From Streptantibioticus rubrisoli (GTDB lineage: Bacteria; Actinomycetota; Actinomycetes; Streptomycetales; Streptomycetaceae), in assembly GCF_024436055.1 (NCBI RefSeq), contig NZ_JANFNH010000062.1:1-38362 (forward strand): DNA of 38,362 nt. Direction: 5' to 3'. How positions within the stretch are numbered: position 1 is the stretch's first letter; each line of letters starts with the position of its first letter. Below, piece after piece: positions 8,377-18,705 of the stretch. Position numbers and translations under genes: made by a program. A model generated the notes under the pieces. The model had not been told where the DNA came from. It ran no database searches and worked only from the letters and a program-made list of their open reading frames with translations.

Positions 8377-8438
8377 CACTCGGCGTGCCGAGTGTGGCGA
8401 TCGTTGACGCACTCCGAGTGACTCCCTACCGTCGAGTG
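8377..8438 (+). promoter_or_regulatory. Promoter of the second merR gene with nested inverted repeats
   Basis: TTGACG (8404-8409) and TACCGT (8427-8432) are 17 bases apart, an excellent vegetative promoter. The spacer contains CACTC-C-GAGTG (8410-8420). Upstream is a perfect repeat CACTCGG-CGTG-CCGAGTG (8377-8394). ACTC (8421-8424) and GAGT (8434-8437) flank the -10. MerR proteins bind between -35 and -10, so autoregulation by the next gene product is likely. The spacer is 17 bp rather than the stretched 19-20 bp of classic MerR-activated promoters, which points to repression. Confidence 0.65.
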
Positions 8439-8538
8439 GGAAAGTCCTGGAGGGTGCAACGCCGTGTCTCCCGCGCATCCGGTGGCGGGCAGGGCCGCGT
8501 ACCTGTGTGCTCCGGGATGTGAAGGGACGGAGGTCGGC

Positions 8539-9147
8539 GTGAGAAGCACCGGCGACGGGGCGGCCGCGGGCGGTGCGTTTCCGGTCCACGGGGCTGCGTC
8601 CCGCACCCCGCACCGCAGGACGGACGAGGGCGCCACGGGGGCGGAGCGCGAGATCGAGAGCGTCGGCTACCGGGGCCCCACGGCCTGTGCGGCGGCCGGG
8701 ATCACCTACCGGCAGCTGGACTACTGGGCCCGCACCGGCCTGGTCGAGCCCAGCATCCGGCCCGCGTACGGGTCCGGAACCCAGCGACTTTACAGCTTCC
8801 GTGACGTTGTCGTCCTCAAAATCGTCAAGCGGCTGTTGGACACCGGCGTCGCGTTGCAGAACATCCGTACCGCGGTGCGCTACCTGAGCACCTGGGCCGA
8901 GGCGGACGCGGTCCGCACCACGCTGATGTGCGACGGCGCCACGGTCTACGAGTGCACCTCGCCCGACGAGGTGGTGAGCCTGCTCCAGGGCGGCCAGGGC
9001 GTCTTCGGGATCGCGGTGGGCGTGGTCTGGCGGGACGTGGAGAACAGCCTGGCCCAGCTGCACGGCGAGCGGGTGGACACCGGAGAGACCCTGGTCGGCC
9101 ACAACCCCGAGGACGAGCTGGCCCGCCGCCGCAACCGCGCGGGCTGA
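8539..9147 (+). CDS. MerR-family regulator, Rv1830/ResR type
   Basis: The 202-residue protein has a disordered N-terminus (1-45) followed by a MerR winged helix containing YRGPTACAAAGITYRQLDYW and SGTQRLYSFRDVVVLK-type residues, then a C-terminal domain with DGATVYECTSPDEV and GGQGVFGIAVGVVW. These are the signatures of the Rv1830 (ResR/McdR) family, which in mycobacteria influences growth and division. The start was set at GTG 8539 because GGAGG is 7 bases upstream. The earlier in-frame GTG at 8464 also has a GGAGG, but the 25 codons between them have many A/T third positions, unlike real genes here. A promoter with palindromes lies upstream at 8377-8438. Confidence 0.87.
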   Translation: MRSTGDGAAAGGAFPVHGAASRTPHRRTDEGATGAEREIESVGYRGPTACAAAGITYRQLDYWARTGLVEPSIRPAYGSGTQRLYSFRDVVVLKIVKRLLDTGVALQNIRTAVRYLSTWAEADAVRTTLMCDGATVYECTSPDEVVSLLQGGQGVFGIAVGVVWRDVENSLAQLHGERVDTGETLVGHNPEDELARRRNRAG

Positions 9148-9170
9148 CCGGTCCCGCGGCGTTCCAGCCC

Positions 9171-9188
9171 GCCGTACAGGTGTACGGC
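9171..9188. promoter_or_regulatory. Palindrome GCCGTACA-GG-TGTACGGC before dinB
   Basis: Perfect 8-bp arms with a 2-base spacer lie 24 bases after the merR stop and 34 bases before the dinB start. The spacer is too short for an RNA hairpin, so a protein-binding site is more likely. It is not the actinobacterial LexA box GAAC-N4-GTTC. Confidence 0.5.
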
Positions 9189-9221
9189 AGTTGTCGGTGC
9201 CATACGGCAGCATCAGGTGCT

Positions 9222-10601
9222 GTGAGGAACACACCGACGATCCTGCATCTCGACATGGACGCCTTCTTCGCCGCGGTGGAGCAGGCAGCCAAGCCGAGCC
9301 TGCGCGGAAAGCCGGTGGTGGTCGGCGGTCTGGGGCCACGCGGTGTGGTCTCCACGGCCTCCTACGAGGCGCGGGTGTACGGGGTGCACTCCGCGATGGC
9401 GATGGCGCTGGCCAGACGGCTGTGCCCGAACGCGGCCTATCTGACACCCAGATTCGGGCTGTACCGCCAGGTGAGTGACACGGTCATGGCCCTGCTGCAC
9501 GAGCTGTCGCCGCTGGTGGAGCCGCTCAGCCTGGACGAGGCGTTCGTCGACCTGGACGCCGGCGAGTGCGGTGAGCGGCTGCGCGCCCTGCCGGAGTCCG
9601 AACTGCTGGCCGGAGTGCGCCAGGTCGCCGAGCGGCTGCGGGCGGACATCACGGCGGCCACCGGGCTGACCGCCTCCGTCGGTCTCGCCAGCTCCAAGCT
9701 GCTGGCCAAGATCGGTTCCGACGCCGCCAAGCCCGACGGCCTGGTGCTGATCGAGCCGGGCACGGAACAGGACTTCCTCGGCCCGAAGACGGTACGCACC
9801 CTGTGGGGCGTGGGCCCGGCCACCGCCGAGCAGCTGCGGCGGGCCGGGATCAGCACGGTCGCCGAGGTGGCGGAGGCGGGCGAGGCCGAGCTGGTCCGGC
9901 TGCTCGGCAAGGCACACGGCGCTTCGCTGTACGCCATGGCCACCGGCCAGGACGACCGGCCGGTGGTGGCCGACCGCGATGTGAAGTCGATCTCCGTGGA
10001 GGACACCTTCGACGTCGACCTCACCGACCGGGTCCGGGTGCGCGCCGAGGTCGGGCGGCTGGCGGACCGCTGTGCGCAGCGGCTGCGCTCGGCGGGCCGC
10101 TCCGGCCGTACCGTCGTGCTCAAGGTGCGCCGCTATGACTTCACCACGCTCACCCGCTCCGAGACACTGCGCGCGCCCACCGACGACCCGGTGGTGGTCA
10201 AGGAGACCGCCGGGCGGCTGATCGAGGCGGTGGACACCACGGGAGGGGTGCGGCTGCTCGGCGTCGGAGTGGCCGGCCTCGCCGACTTCACCCAGGAGGA
10301 CCTCTTCGCCCAGGTCCACGAGGACGCCCGGGGCGAGGCGGAATCCCCCGACACCGCCCCCGTGCGCTCAGAGCCGGGCCCACAGCCGGTAGCGCACCTG
10401 TGGAGACCGGGCCAGGACGTGACGCACGCCGAGTACGGGCCCGGATGGGTGCAGGGCAGCGGGGTCGGCCGGGTCACCGTCCGCTTCGAGGTACCGGGCG
10501 GCGAGCCGGGCCGGGTGCGCACCTTCGCGGTGGACGATCCGCTGCTGGCACCCTCCGAGCCGCTGCCGCTGGTGCCGGGGCGGCCCGCCGAACCGCCGTG
10601 A
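9222..10601 (+). CDS. dinB: DNA polymerase IV (Y-family)
   Basis: This 459-residue translesion polymerase carries the palm metal ligands D11 in HLDMDAFFA and D105-E106 in SLDEAFVDLD, the YEARVYGVHSAM finger segment, a helix-hairpin-helix thumb with TLWGVGPATAEQLRRAGI at about residues 192-210, and the little-finger domain. A clamp-binding motif QEDLF lies at 358-362. It is followed by a ~95-residue extension containing WRPGQDVTHAEYGPGWVQG-type residues, which streptomycete DinB proteins share. The GTG start at 9222 gives the standard N-terminus. No LexA box was seen upstream; a different palindrome is present at 9171-9188. Confidence 0.94.
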   Translation: MRNTPTILHLDMDAFFAAVEQAAKPSLRGKPVVVGGLGPRGVVSTASYEARVYGVHSAMAMALARRLCPNAAYLTPRFGLYRQVSDTVMALLHELSPLVEPLSLDEAFVDLDAGECGERLRALPESELLAGVRQVAERLRADITAATGLTASVGLASSKLLAKIGSDAAKPDGLVLIEPGTEQDFLGPKTVRTLWGVGPATAEQLRRAGISTVAEVAEAGEAELVRLLGKAHGASLYAMATGQDDRPVVADRDVKSISVEDTFDVDLTDRVRVRAEVGRLADRCAQRLRSAGRSGRTVVLKVRRYDFTTLTRSETLRAPTDDPVVVKETAGRLIEAVDTTGGVRLLGVGVAGLADFTQEDLFAQVHEDARGEAESPDTAPVRSEPGPQPVAHLWRPGQDVTHAEYGPGWVQGSGVGRVTVRFEVPGGEPGRVRTFAVDDPLLAPSEPLPLVPGRPAEPP

Positions 10602-10619
10602 CCGGTGCGGCCCGGCGGG

Positions 10620-11006
10620 TCAGTCCTGGGCGTCCTCGCCCGCGACACGGCCGAAGTCGGTGTCGCCCGGCGGCCTGGCCTCGGGACCCGGAGGGGGTAC
10701 TTCCAGGCCGTAGTGGTGGTAGAGCTGCAGTTCCTGTTCGGGGGAGAGATGGCGGCCGACGCCGAAGTCCGGGGCGTCCTTGACCAGGGACTTGTCGAAC
10801 GGCACCAGCAGCGACTCGCCCTCCAGTTCGCTGGGTTCCAACGGGACGAACGCGTCGCGCCCGAAGAGCCCGGTGCGCACCGCGGCCCACTCCGGTTCGC
10901 CCGTCGCGTCGTCGAGGTACACCTCGTCCACCGTGCCGATCTTCACGCCGTTGCGGTCATACGCCTTGCGGCCGATCAGGCTCCGCGGATCGATTTCGGT
11001 CTGCAC
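10620..11006 (-). CDS. PRC-barrel domain protein
   Basis: The 128-residue protein has a PRC-barrel fold at about residues 8-80 (LIGRKAYDRNGVKIGTVDEV and the W-A-A-V-R-T-G-L-F-G strand). A short region with LSPEQELQLYHHYGLE follows, and the tail is proline-rich and acidic. PRC barrels bind RNA or other proteins, but the target of this family is not known. The GTG start at 11006 has GGAGGG five bases upstream. It is the only leftward gene in the core block, converges on dinB with an 18-base gap, and is divergent from the glycine riboswitch. Confidence 0.85.
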   Translation of the reverse strand: MQTEIDPRSLIGRKAYDRNGVKIGTVDEVYLDDATGEPEWAAVRTGLFGRDAFVPLEPSELEGESLLVPFDKSLVKDAPDFGVGRHLSPEQELQLYHHYGLEVPPPGPEARPPGDTDFGRVAGEDAQD

Positions 11007-11170
11007 GATCCCTCCATGCGGTCGAAGGGGGCCCTCCCAGCCCTTGGGTCAGTGGGGGAGGTCCAACACCTTCACGAAAAGCCACTTTCCGGGGCATGTC
11101 GAATCGAGAGGACGGTCACGTCGGGTCGAAGGACCATTCGAGGACCATCGGTTTGCGACGAGTGCGCTGG

Positions 11171-11176
11171 TAGGGT
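11171..11176 (+). promoter_or_regulatory. Probable -10 element of gcvP
   Basis: TAGGGT at 11171-11176 would start transcription near 11183, just ahead of the riboswitch. The -35 region is not convincing. Confidence 0.4.
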
Positions 11177-11197
11177 GGCAAGTGGCCGCTGACCCTG

Positions 11198-11422
11198 TGC
11201 GGGAGAGTCCTGGCGACAACGGAAACCGTCGTCAGGCGCCGAAGGAGCAAACCCTCCCCGGAATCTCTCAGGCATCCGTACCGCGCGGACGAGGTCACTC
11301 TGGAAAGCAGGACGGGCTGACTCGGCGCGTGATCGGGCCGGGGCGGTTTCCGTCCTCACCGACGGTGAAAGCCGCGTCGCCTCGGCGGGCGCGGTGAAGC
11401 TCTCAGGTCGATGACAGAGGGG
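11198..11422 (+). promoter_or_regulatory. Tandem glycine riboswitch (gcvT element) of gcvP
   Basis: Two consecutive glycine aptamers are visible. The first (about 11198-11305) has GGGAGAGTCC, the CGCCGAAGGAGCAAACCCT core and ATCTCTCAGGCA. The second (about 11307-11422) opens with CTCTGGAAAGC, has CACCGACGGTGAAAGCC and closes with GCTCTCAGGTCGATGACAGAGG. The second aptamer has a long P3 arm (AGGACGG and CCGTCCT near 11309-11356). In the known class, glycine binding turns expression on. Between the aptamers and the gene lies a hairpin GGGCACC/GGTGCCC at 11433-11454, and the SD sits in the self-complementary GGAGGCCTCC at 11477-11486. Either could be the expression platform. Confidence 0.93.
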
Positions 11423-11491
11423 GAGGCCGACAGGGCACCCGCTCCGAGGTGCCCCTCACAGGTCGCACACCGACCAGGAGGCCTCCCTAAG

Positions 11492-14380
<2,889 letters not shown>

Positions 14381-14392
14381 TCGGCGACCGTG

Positions 14393-14426
14393 GAGCCGGA
14401 GCGGCGGGCAGCCGCCACTCCGGCTC
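14393..14426. terminator. Bidirectional terminator, gcvP / DUF5999
   Basis: GAGCCGGAG-CGGCGG (14393-14407) pairs with CCGCC-A-CTCCGGCTC (about 14412-14426) around a short loop. It lies 13 bases after the gcvP stop and 15 bases beyond the stop of the convergent DUF5999 gene, so it can serve both. Confidence 0.75.
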
Positions 14427-14440
14427 GCGTAGCGTCGCGG

Positions 14441-14647
14441 TCAGGCCGCGGTGGCGATGTTCCCGGCGTCCAGTGGACGGTGCGGGGCGATGATCTGTCC
14501 GTCCGGCAGCAGCTCGCCGGTGTCCTCGAAGAGCAGGACGCCGTTGCACAGCAGGCTCCAGCCTTGTTCCGGGTGGTAGGCCACCAGGCGTGCGGCCTCC
14601 CGGTCGGCGGAGTCTGCAGATGGGCACTGAGGCTGGTGCTGGCACAT
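14441..14647 (-). CDS. DUF5999 family small protein
   Basis: This 68-residue protein begins MCQHQPQCPSADSADREAA and contains HPEQGWSLLCNGVLLFEDTG and DGQIIAPHRPL, the pattern of a small streptomycete family known as DUF5999. The function is unknown. Three cysteines (C2, C8, C34) with nearby histidines could bind metal, which is inference. The start at 14647 is the conserved one. An in-frame upstream ATG at 14710 would add 21 codons, but their third positions are rich in A/T, so that stretch is probably leader RNA. The ribosome-binding site is weak. Confidence 0.85.
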   Translation of the reverse strand: MCQHQPQCPSADSADREAARLVAYHPEQGWSLLCNGVLLFEDTGELLPDGQIIAPHRPLDAGNIATAA

Positions 14648-14978
14648 GGATGTGGTCTTTCGCTGCGATTGGTGTGCTGTGCGGCTGGATCGGTGGTCTA
14701 CCGTGCTCATGGCCGCCCCCCGTTTCGGTTTGGTCGGGTCCAGTCTTGCCCTACGGGCCTGAGTCCGCAGGGATTTCGGGTCAGCTCTCCTCAACAGGTG
14801 GGGACGCGTCACCCGCCCGGGCGGTTGCCGCTCGACCCGCCATCACCGGGACGGTCCGCATCAGTGGTACGCAACGGCGCGCGTTCCGGTTCACCGCGCC
14901 CTCGCGACCGCGCCCGACAACCGACAGTGCGCCCCCGGCACCTGGCCGGGGGCCCACGGGTCTGCGCCGCGTGTTCCG
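14648..14978. other. Intergenic region between two leftward genes
   Basis: No gene is supported in these 331 bases. The right part holds the terminator hairpin at 14931-14953. The left part should contain the DUF5999 promoter and leader, but no convincing -10/-35 pair was found. Confidence 0.5.
14931..14953 (-). terminator. Hairpin terminator of the leftward gene at 14979
   Basis: Perfect 9-bp arms GCCCCCGGC (14931-14939) and GCCGGGGGC (14945-14953) with a 5-base loop lie 25 bases past the stop of the leftward gene. Confidence 0.75.
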
Positions 14979-15566
14979 CTACACCGCGCTGCCGAGCAGC
15001 GGCGCCGGACCGAGCCGGTGGGTGAGCACCGGTACCAGGTCCCCGGCCCGGTACGGCCGGTGCGCCGCGATGCCCGGCGGCGCCGGAGCCAGCGGAATCA
15101 GCACGTCCGCCGGGGCGGGCTGGGCGTCGTCGCCGGCCGTCACGTCGCCGTGCAGCCACAGGCAGAGCATGTACAGCCCGGGGATGGACAGCAGCCGCGG
15201 CTGGTACGCGGACGGTAGCGGCTCGGCCTGCCGCAGCGCGTGCTCGGTGGAGGCGAGATAGGGCCCCTCGCAGAAGTGCGAGAACGCCCAGCCGTCCGGG
15301 GTGATCATGGTCTCGGCCGCCGCCACCACCCGGTCGCCGCCGCGGACCAGGAACCGCCACCCGGTCAACCGGGCCCGTGGCATTCCGCCGCCGCTCGCCG
15401 CCACCGGGTTGAGCAGATGGACCGGGAGCGGATGCTCGGGCACCAGCGGACCGGTGGCGGTGCGCAGGGAGGGTGTGCTGGCGGCGCGGACCGCCACCGG
15501 GGAAGCAAGGGCCGCGAGGATACTGCGCAGAGCGGGCGCGGGGGCCGGGGGGACATGCAGCGGCAT
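14979..15566 (-). CDS. Conserved hypothetical protein, family not recognised
   Basis: The 195-residue protein was not assigned to a family. An alanine/proline-rich N-terminus (1-45) is followed by a globular part with GWRFLVRGGDRVVAAAETMI, GWAFSHFCEGPYLAST and LSIPGLYMLCLWLHGD-type residues. No signal peptide or clear membrane segment is seen; the LYMLCLWLHG stretch is hydrophobic but short. Codon use is typical of the window, so it is a real gene. ATG 15566 was chosen because GAGAGGCGAC lies just upstream and the codons before it lose the G/C third-position bias. It is transcribed alone, ending at a hairpin and divergent from the GCS2 gene. Confidence 0.75.
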   Translation of the reverse strand: MPLHVPPAPAPALRSILAALASPVAVRAASTPSLRTATGPLVPEHPLPVHLLNPVAASGGGMPRARLTGWRFLVRGGDRVVAAAETMITPDGWAFSHFCEGPYLASTEHALRQAEPLPSAYQPRLLSIPGLYMLCLWLHGDVTAGDDAQPAPADVLIPLAPAPPGIAAHRPYRAGDLVPVLTHRLGPAPLLGSAV

Positions 15567-16129
15567 GGTGGGTCGCCTCTCGCTGGAGACAGGGTGGTGC
15601 AGGACGCGGTACGGACGGCGCTGTGTACGGTGCGGGGCTGGCGTACTACAGGGTGTTACGGGGCATTGCTGACCGGGCACCCGCCCCTGCGGTGGGGGGT
15701 GTCCGGATCCGGCGGTGGCATGCAGAGTCGGTCCCGGGACTGGGTGTGCGCGGGGGCGCAACCGGCGGGTCGCGGAGTCTCTGCCTGTGCGCGAAGTTTA
15801 TACGAAACGTGTTCGCCCGGCGATTCGGCTACCGGGTTGCGGTAGTAGGGACAAGGCGGTATCAAGCCGTTCGTTCGCGCTATTGAGAGCCATTCTCGAG
15901 CAGCATACCGGCGATACGCTGGCACAACAACGGCTGCGCGGATGGCTGGTTATCGCACGTGATTTCTGGAGCCGGTTGTGCCCGTTGGGCTGGACGGCTT
16001 GCTATGCCAAAGGAATGTGCCGGAACGGCTGAACCGTGCACCCGTGGCCCACCGGGCGCACGCTGGGCGTTATGGATCCGCTGTGCTGGGCATCATCGGT
16101 GCACGGCCCACACGAGGAGGGACCCTGCG
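15567..16129. other. Long divergent intergenic region before the GCS2 gene
   Basis: No coding pattern is visible in these 563 bases; open frames here have A/T-rich third positions. The stretch 15795-15910 is noticeably richer in A/T than its surroundings and contains TTTATACGAAACG. The region should hold promoters for both divergent genes. AGGAGGGA at 16114-16121 is the ribosome-binding site of the GCS2 gene. A short frame MCRNG with AAAGGA before it (16014-16031) was seen but is too short to support. Confidence 0.5.
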
Positions 16130-17632
16130 ATGGGAGAAAAGGTCGTGGCCAGCGGGTTCGACCTGTCCGATCGGCAGCGGTACCGGCGCAAGCTGCAACA
16201 GTGTCTGACGGGCCTGGAGCGACTCCTGGAGGGCAGGCGATTCGATCGGCCGCGCAACCTGATGGGGCTGGAGATCGAATTGAATCTCGCGGATTCCGAA
16301 GGCATGCCCCGCATGATGAACGAAGAGGTACTGGAACGCATCGCGAGTCGGGATTTCCAGACGGAACTCGCGCAGTTCAACATCGAAGTGAACATCGCCC
16401 CGCACCGGCTCTCCGGGCGGGTGCTCGATCAACTTGCGGAAGAACTGCGAATAGGTCTCGGATATGCCGACCGCAAAGCCGCGGAGGTCGGCGCAAGTAT
16501 CGTCATGATCGGAATTCTGCCGACCCTGAGCGCACAGGATCTGGTGCAGGCCAACCTTTCCCGGGTGGACCGGTACCGGCTGCTCAACGACCGCATCCTG
16601 GCGGCCCGCGGCGAGGACCTCACCTTGGACATCGAAGGCGTCGAGCACCTCACCTGCACCTCCGGCTCCATCGCCCCGGAGGCCGCGGCCACCTCGATGC
16701 AGATGCACCTGCAGGTCACCCCCGGCCGCTTCGCCGCCGTGTGGAACGCGGCGCAGGCCGCGGTCGGCCCGCAGATCGCCCTGGGCGCCAACTCGCCCTT
16801 CCTGTTCGGCCGCGAACTGTGGCGGGAGACCCGGCCGGTGCTCTTCCAGCAGGCCACCGACACCCGCCCGCAGGAGCTGACCGCGCAGGGCGTGCGGCCG
16901 CTGACCTGGTTCGGCGAACGGTGGATCAGCAGCGCCTACGACCTGTTCGAGGAGAACGTGCGCTACTTCCCGTCCCTGCTGCCCATCTGTGACGACGAGG
17001 ATCCGCTACGGGTGCTGGACGAGGGCGGCGTACCGCGGCTGAAGGAGCTGCAACTGCACAACGGCACCATCTACCGCTGGAACCGCCCGGTGTACGCGGT
17101 CGTCGACGGCGTACCGCACCTACGGGTGGAGAACCGGGTGATGCCCGCCGGCCCCACGGTGACCGACGTGGTGGCCAACGCGGCCTTCTACTACGGGCTG
17201 ATCCGCGCCTTGGCGGAGTCCTCGCGCCCGGTGTGGACCCGGCTGCCGTTCTCCGCGGCCGCCGAGAACTTCGAGACCGCCTGCCGCCTGGGCATCCAGG
17301 CGGAGCTGACCTGGCCGCGCCCCGGCCGCGGTGGCCTCACCTGCGTCCCGGCGGTACGGCTGGTACAGGACGAGCTGCTGCCGCTCGCCTCGGCGGGCCT
17401 GGACGCCTGGGGCGTGGCGCCCGCCGACCGCGACCGGTACCTCGGGGTGATCGAGGAGCGCTGCCGCTGCCGGGTCAACGGCGCCTCATGGCAGGCCGCC
17501 GCCTACCACCGCGCGCTGGAACGCGGCCTCGACCGGCACAAGGCGCTGGCCGCCATGACCCGCCGCTACTGCGAGCTGATGCGTTCCGGCGACCCGGTGC
17601 ACAGCTGGCCCGCGGGGCTGCCGCTGAGCTGA
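16130..17632 (+). CDS. Glutamate-cysteine ligase family (GCS2) protein
   Basis: The 500-residue protein is a GCS2-type carboxylate-amine ligase, which joins a glutamate gamma-carboxyl group to an amine using ATP. Visible features include the N-terminal MGLEIELNL with acidic ligands E48 and E50, FNIEVNIAPH at about residues 83-92, GVEHLTCTSGSIAPEA, the ALGANSPFLFGRELWRETR-type segment, LQLHNGTIYRWNRPVY and HLRVENRVMPAGPT. Actinobacteria that make mycothiol use such enzymes for other gamma-glutamyl products, such as the first ergothioneine step, so the substrate is open. ATG 16130 follows AGGAGGGA. No partner pathway genes are adjacent. Confidence 0.88.
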   Translation: MGEKVVASGFDLSDRQRYRRKLQQCLTGLERLLEGRRFDRPRNLMGLEIELNLADSEGMPRMMNEEVLERIASRDFQTELAQFNIEVNIAPHRLSGRVLDQLAEELRIGLGYADRKAAEVGASIVMIGILPTLSAQDLVQANLSRVDRYRLLNDRILAARGEDLTLDIEGVEHLTCTSGSIAPEAAATSMQMHLQVTPGRFAAVWNAAQAAVGPQIALGANSPFLFGRELWRETRPVLFQQATDTRPQELTAQGVRPLTWFGERWISSAYDLFEENVRYFPSLLPICDDEDPLRVLDEGGVPRLKELQLHNGTIYRWNRPVYAVVDGVPHLRVENRVMPAGPTVTDVVANAAFYYGLIRALAESSRPVWTRLPFSAAAENFETACRLGIQAELTWPRPGRGGLTCVPAVRLVQDELLPLASAGLDAWGVAPADRDRYLGVIEERCRCRVNGASWQAAAYHRALERGLDRHKALAAMTRRYCELMRSGDPVHSWPAGLPLS

Positions 17633-17667
17633 GCGCCTGTCGTGTGCGAGCCACCAAGCGGGTCGGA

Positions 17668-17685
17668 CGAACTCCGCTGAGTTCG
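17668..17685 (+). terminator. Hairpin terminator after the GCS2 gene
   Basis: Perfect 7-bp arms CGAACTC (17668-17674) and GAGTTCG (17679-17685) around CGCT, 36 bases after the stop codon. Confidence 0.6.
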
Positions 17686-17695
17686 GCAGCGACCC

Positions 17696-17740
17696 GAAGG
17701 GGCGCGGGGACCGCGCGACCAGCCACAATTGGTGCCGCGG
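17696..17740 (+). repeat. Streptomyces-type dispersed intergenic repeat
   Basis: The stretch GAAGGGGCGCGGGGA followed by CCGCGCGACCAGCCAC closely resembles the GGGGCGCGGGGAACTGCGCGACCAGCC repeat family found after many Streptomyces genes. Two complementary GCGCGG/CCGCGC elements could form a small hairpin. The assignment is from memory of the family; only one copy is in this window. Confidence 0.55.
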
Positions 17741-17814
17741 ACGAGCGGCGGCACATCGCCGTACTCCCGGCGGAAGCGCTGAGGTGTCCGCGGATCGCAC
17801 ACACGGAGGCAGGC

Positions 17815-18672
17815 GTGCACGGACGGTATTCCGAGACGACCGGCGGCACCTCGACGGGGCCCGTGCGCGTTGGGAGTGCTGTGACCCCCTCCACGCCACA
17901 CCGAACCGACGGATCCGCGCTCGCCCCGCGCACCCTGCGCGGCGAGACGCTGCTGGTACTCGCCCTGTCGCTGGGTGCCAGCGCGGTCAGCGCGCTGATC
18001 AGCTTCATCGGCTCGGTCACCAAGCCGGGAGCGCTGAAGAACCAGGCGGCCACCCTGGTCGGCACCCAGGCGCCCGGGCGGCCCTGGCTTGACCTGGCGT
18101 GGCAGCTGTTCTCGGTGGGCACCGCACTGGTGCCGGTTGCACTGGTCGCGCACCTGCTGGTCAGGGAGGGCGTCGGCATGCGGTCGATCGGTTTCGACCT
18201 GCGCCGCCCGCGCTTCGACCTGGCGTGGGGCGCGCTGATCGCGGCGGGCATCGGTGGCACCGGGCTCGCGTTCTACCTGGGCGCGCGGGTGGCCGGGTTC
18301 AACCTCACCGTGGTGCCGGAGTCGCTGCCCGATGTGCGGTGGCGGATTCCGGTACTGGTCGCGGCGGCGGTGCAGAACGCGGTGGTCGAGGAGGTCATCG
18401 TCGTCGGCTATCTGCTGCGCAGGCTGGACCAGTTGGGCTGGCGGTCCGGCGCGGCGCTGGCGGTGAGCGCGGTGCTGCGCGGTTCGTACCACCTCTACCA
18501 GGGCATCGGCGGGTTCGTCGGTAATCTGGCGATGGGCGTCATCTTCGTGCTGCTGTACCGGCGTTGGGGCCGGGTCGGGCCGCTGGTGGCGGCGCACGCG
18601 CTGATCGACACCGTGGCCTTCGTCGGCTATGTGCTGCTGGCGGGCAAGGTGGGCTGGCTGCCGACGAAGTGA
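17815..18672 (+). CDS. CPBP-family intramembrane metalloprotease
   Basis: This polytopic membrane protein (285 residues from the chosen start) belongs to the CAAX-protease/bacteriocin-processing family. The catalytic set is visible: E192-E193 with R202 in VVEEVIVVGYLLRR, H226 in RGSYHLYQG, and H261 in AAHALIDTVAF. About seven hydrophobic segments span residues 45-280. Members cleave membrane-associated proteins or peptides; the substrate is unknown. GTG 17815 has GGAGG five bases upstream. GTG 17881 is a possible shorter start, still ahead of the first membrane segment. It ends next to a convergent phzF gene and shares a terminator with it. Confidence 0.85.
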   Translation: MHGRYSETTGGTSTGPVRVGSAVTPSTPHRTDGSALAPRTLRGETLLVLALSLGASAVSALISFIGSVTKPGALKNQAATLVGTQAPGRPWLDLAWQLFSVGTALVPVALVAHLLVREGVGMRSIGFDLRRPRFDLAWGALIAAGIGGTGLAFYLGARVAGFNLTVVPESLPDVRWRIPVLVAAAVQNAVVEEVIVVGYLLRRLDQLGWRSGAALAVSAVLRGSYHLYQGIGGFVGNLAMGVIFVLLYRRWGRVGPLVAAHALIDTVAFVGYVLLAGKVGWLPTK

Positions 18673-18677
18673 GCGGA

Positions 18678-18699
18678 CCGGGGGGCGCGCGGCCCCCGG
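18678..18699. terminator. Bidirectional terminator, CPBP / phzF
   Basis: CCGGGGG (18678-18684) pairs with CCCCCGG (18693-18699) around GCGCGCGG. It fills the 33-base gap between the convergent stops. Confidence 0.65.
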
Positions 18700-18705
18700 G
18701 ACGCG

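Noticed and set aside
8464-8538. Upstream GTG start with GGAGG for the second MerR gene
   Set aside because: The 25 extra codons have many A/T third positions, unlike genes here, and GTG 8539 has its own GGAGG. It remains an alternative.
9148-9221. LexA (SOS) box upstream of dinB
   Set aside because: No GAAC-N4-GTTC was found; the palindrome there is different.
15656-15925. 89-codon minus-strand frame in the long intergenic region
   Set aside because: No homology recognised, poor codon bias and no ribosome-binding site.
16014-16045. GGAAT-like sequence resembling a SigR promoter before the GCS2 gene
   Set aside because: GGAAT is present but no GTT follows at 18-19 bases; the match is only partial.
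15992-16129. In-frame N-terminal extension of the GCS2 protein
   Set aside because: Third positions are A/T-rich and AGGAGGGA sits directly before ATG 16130, so the stretch is leader sequence.
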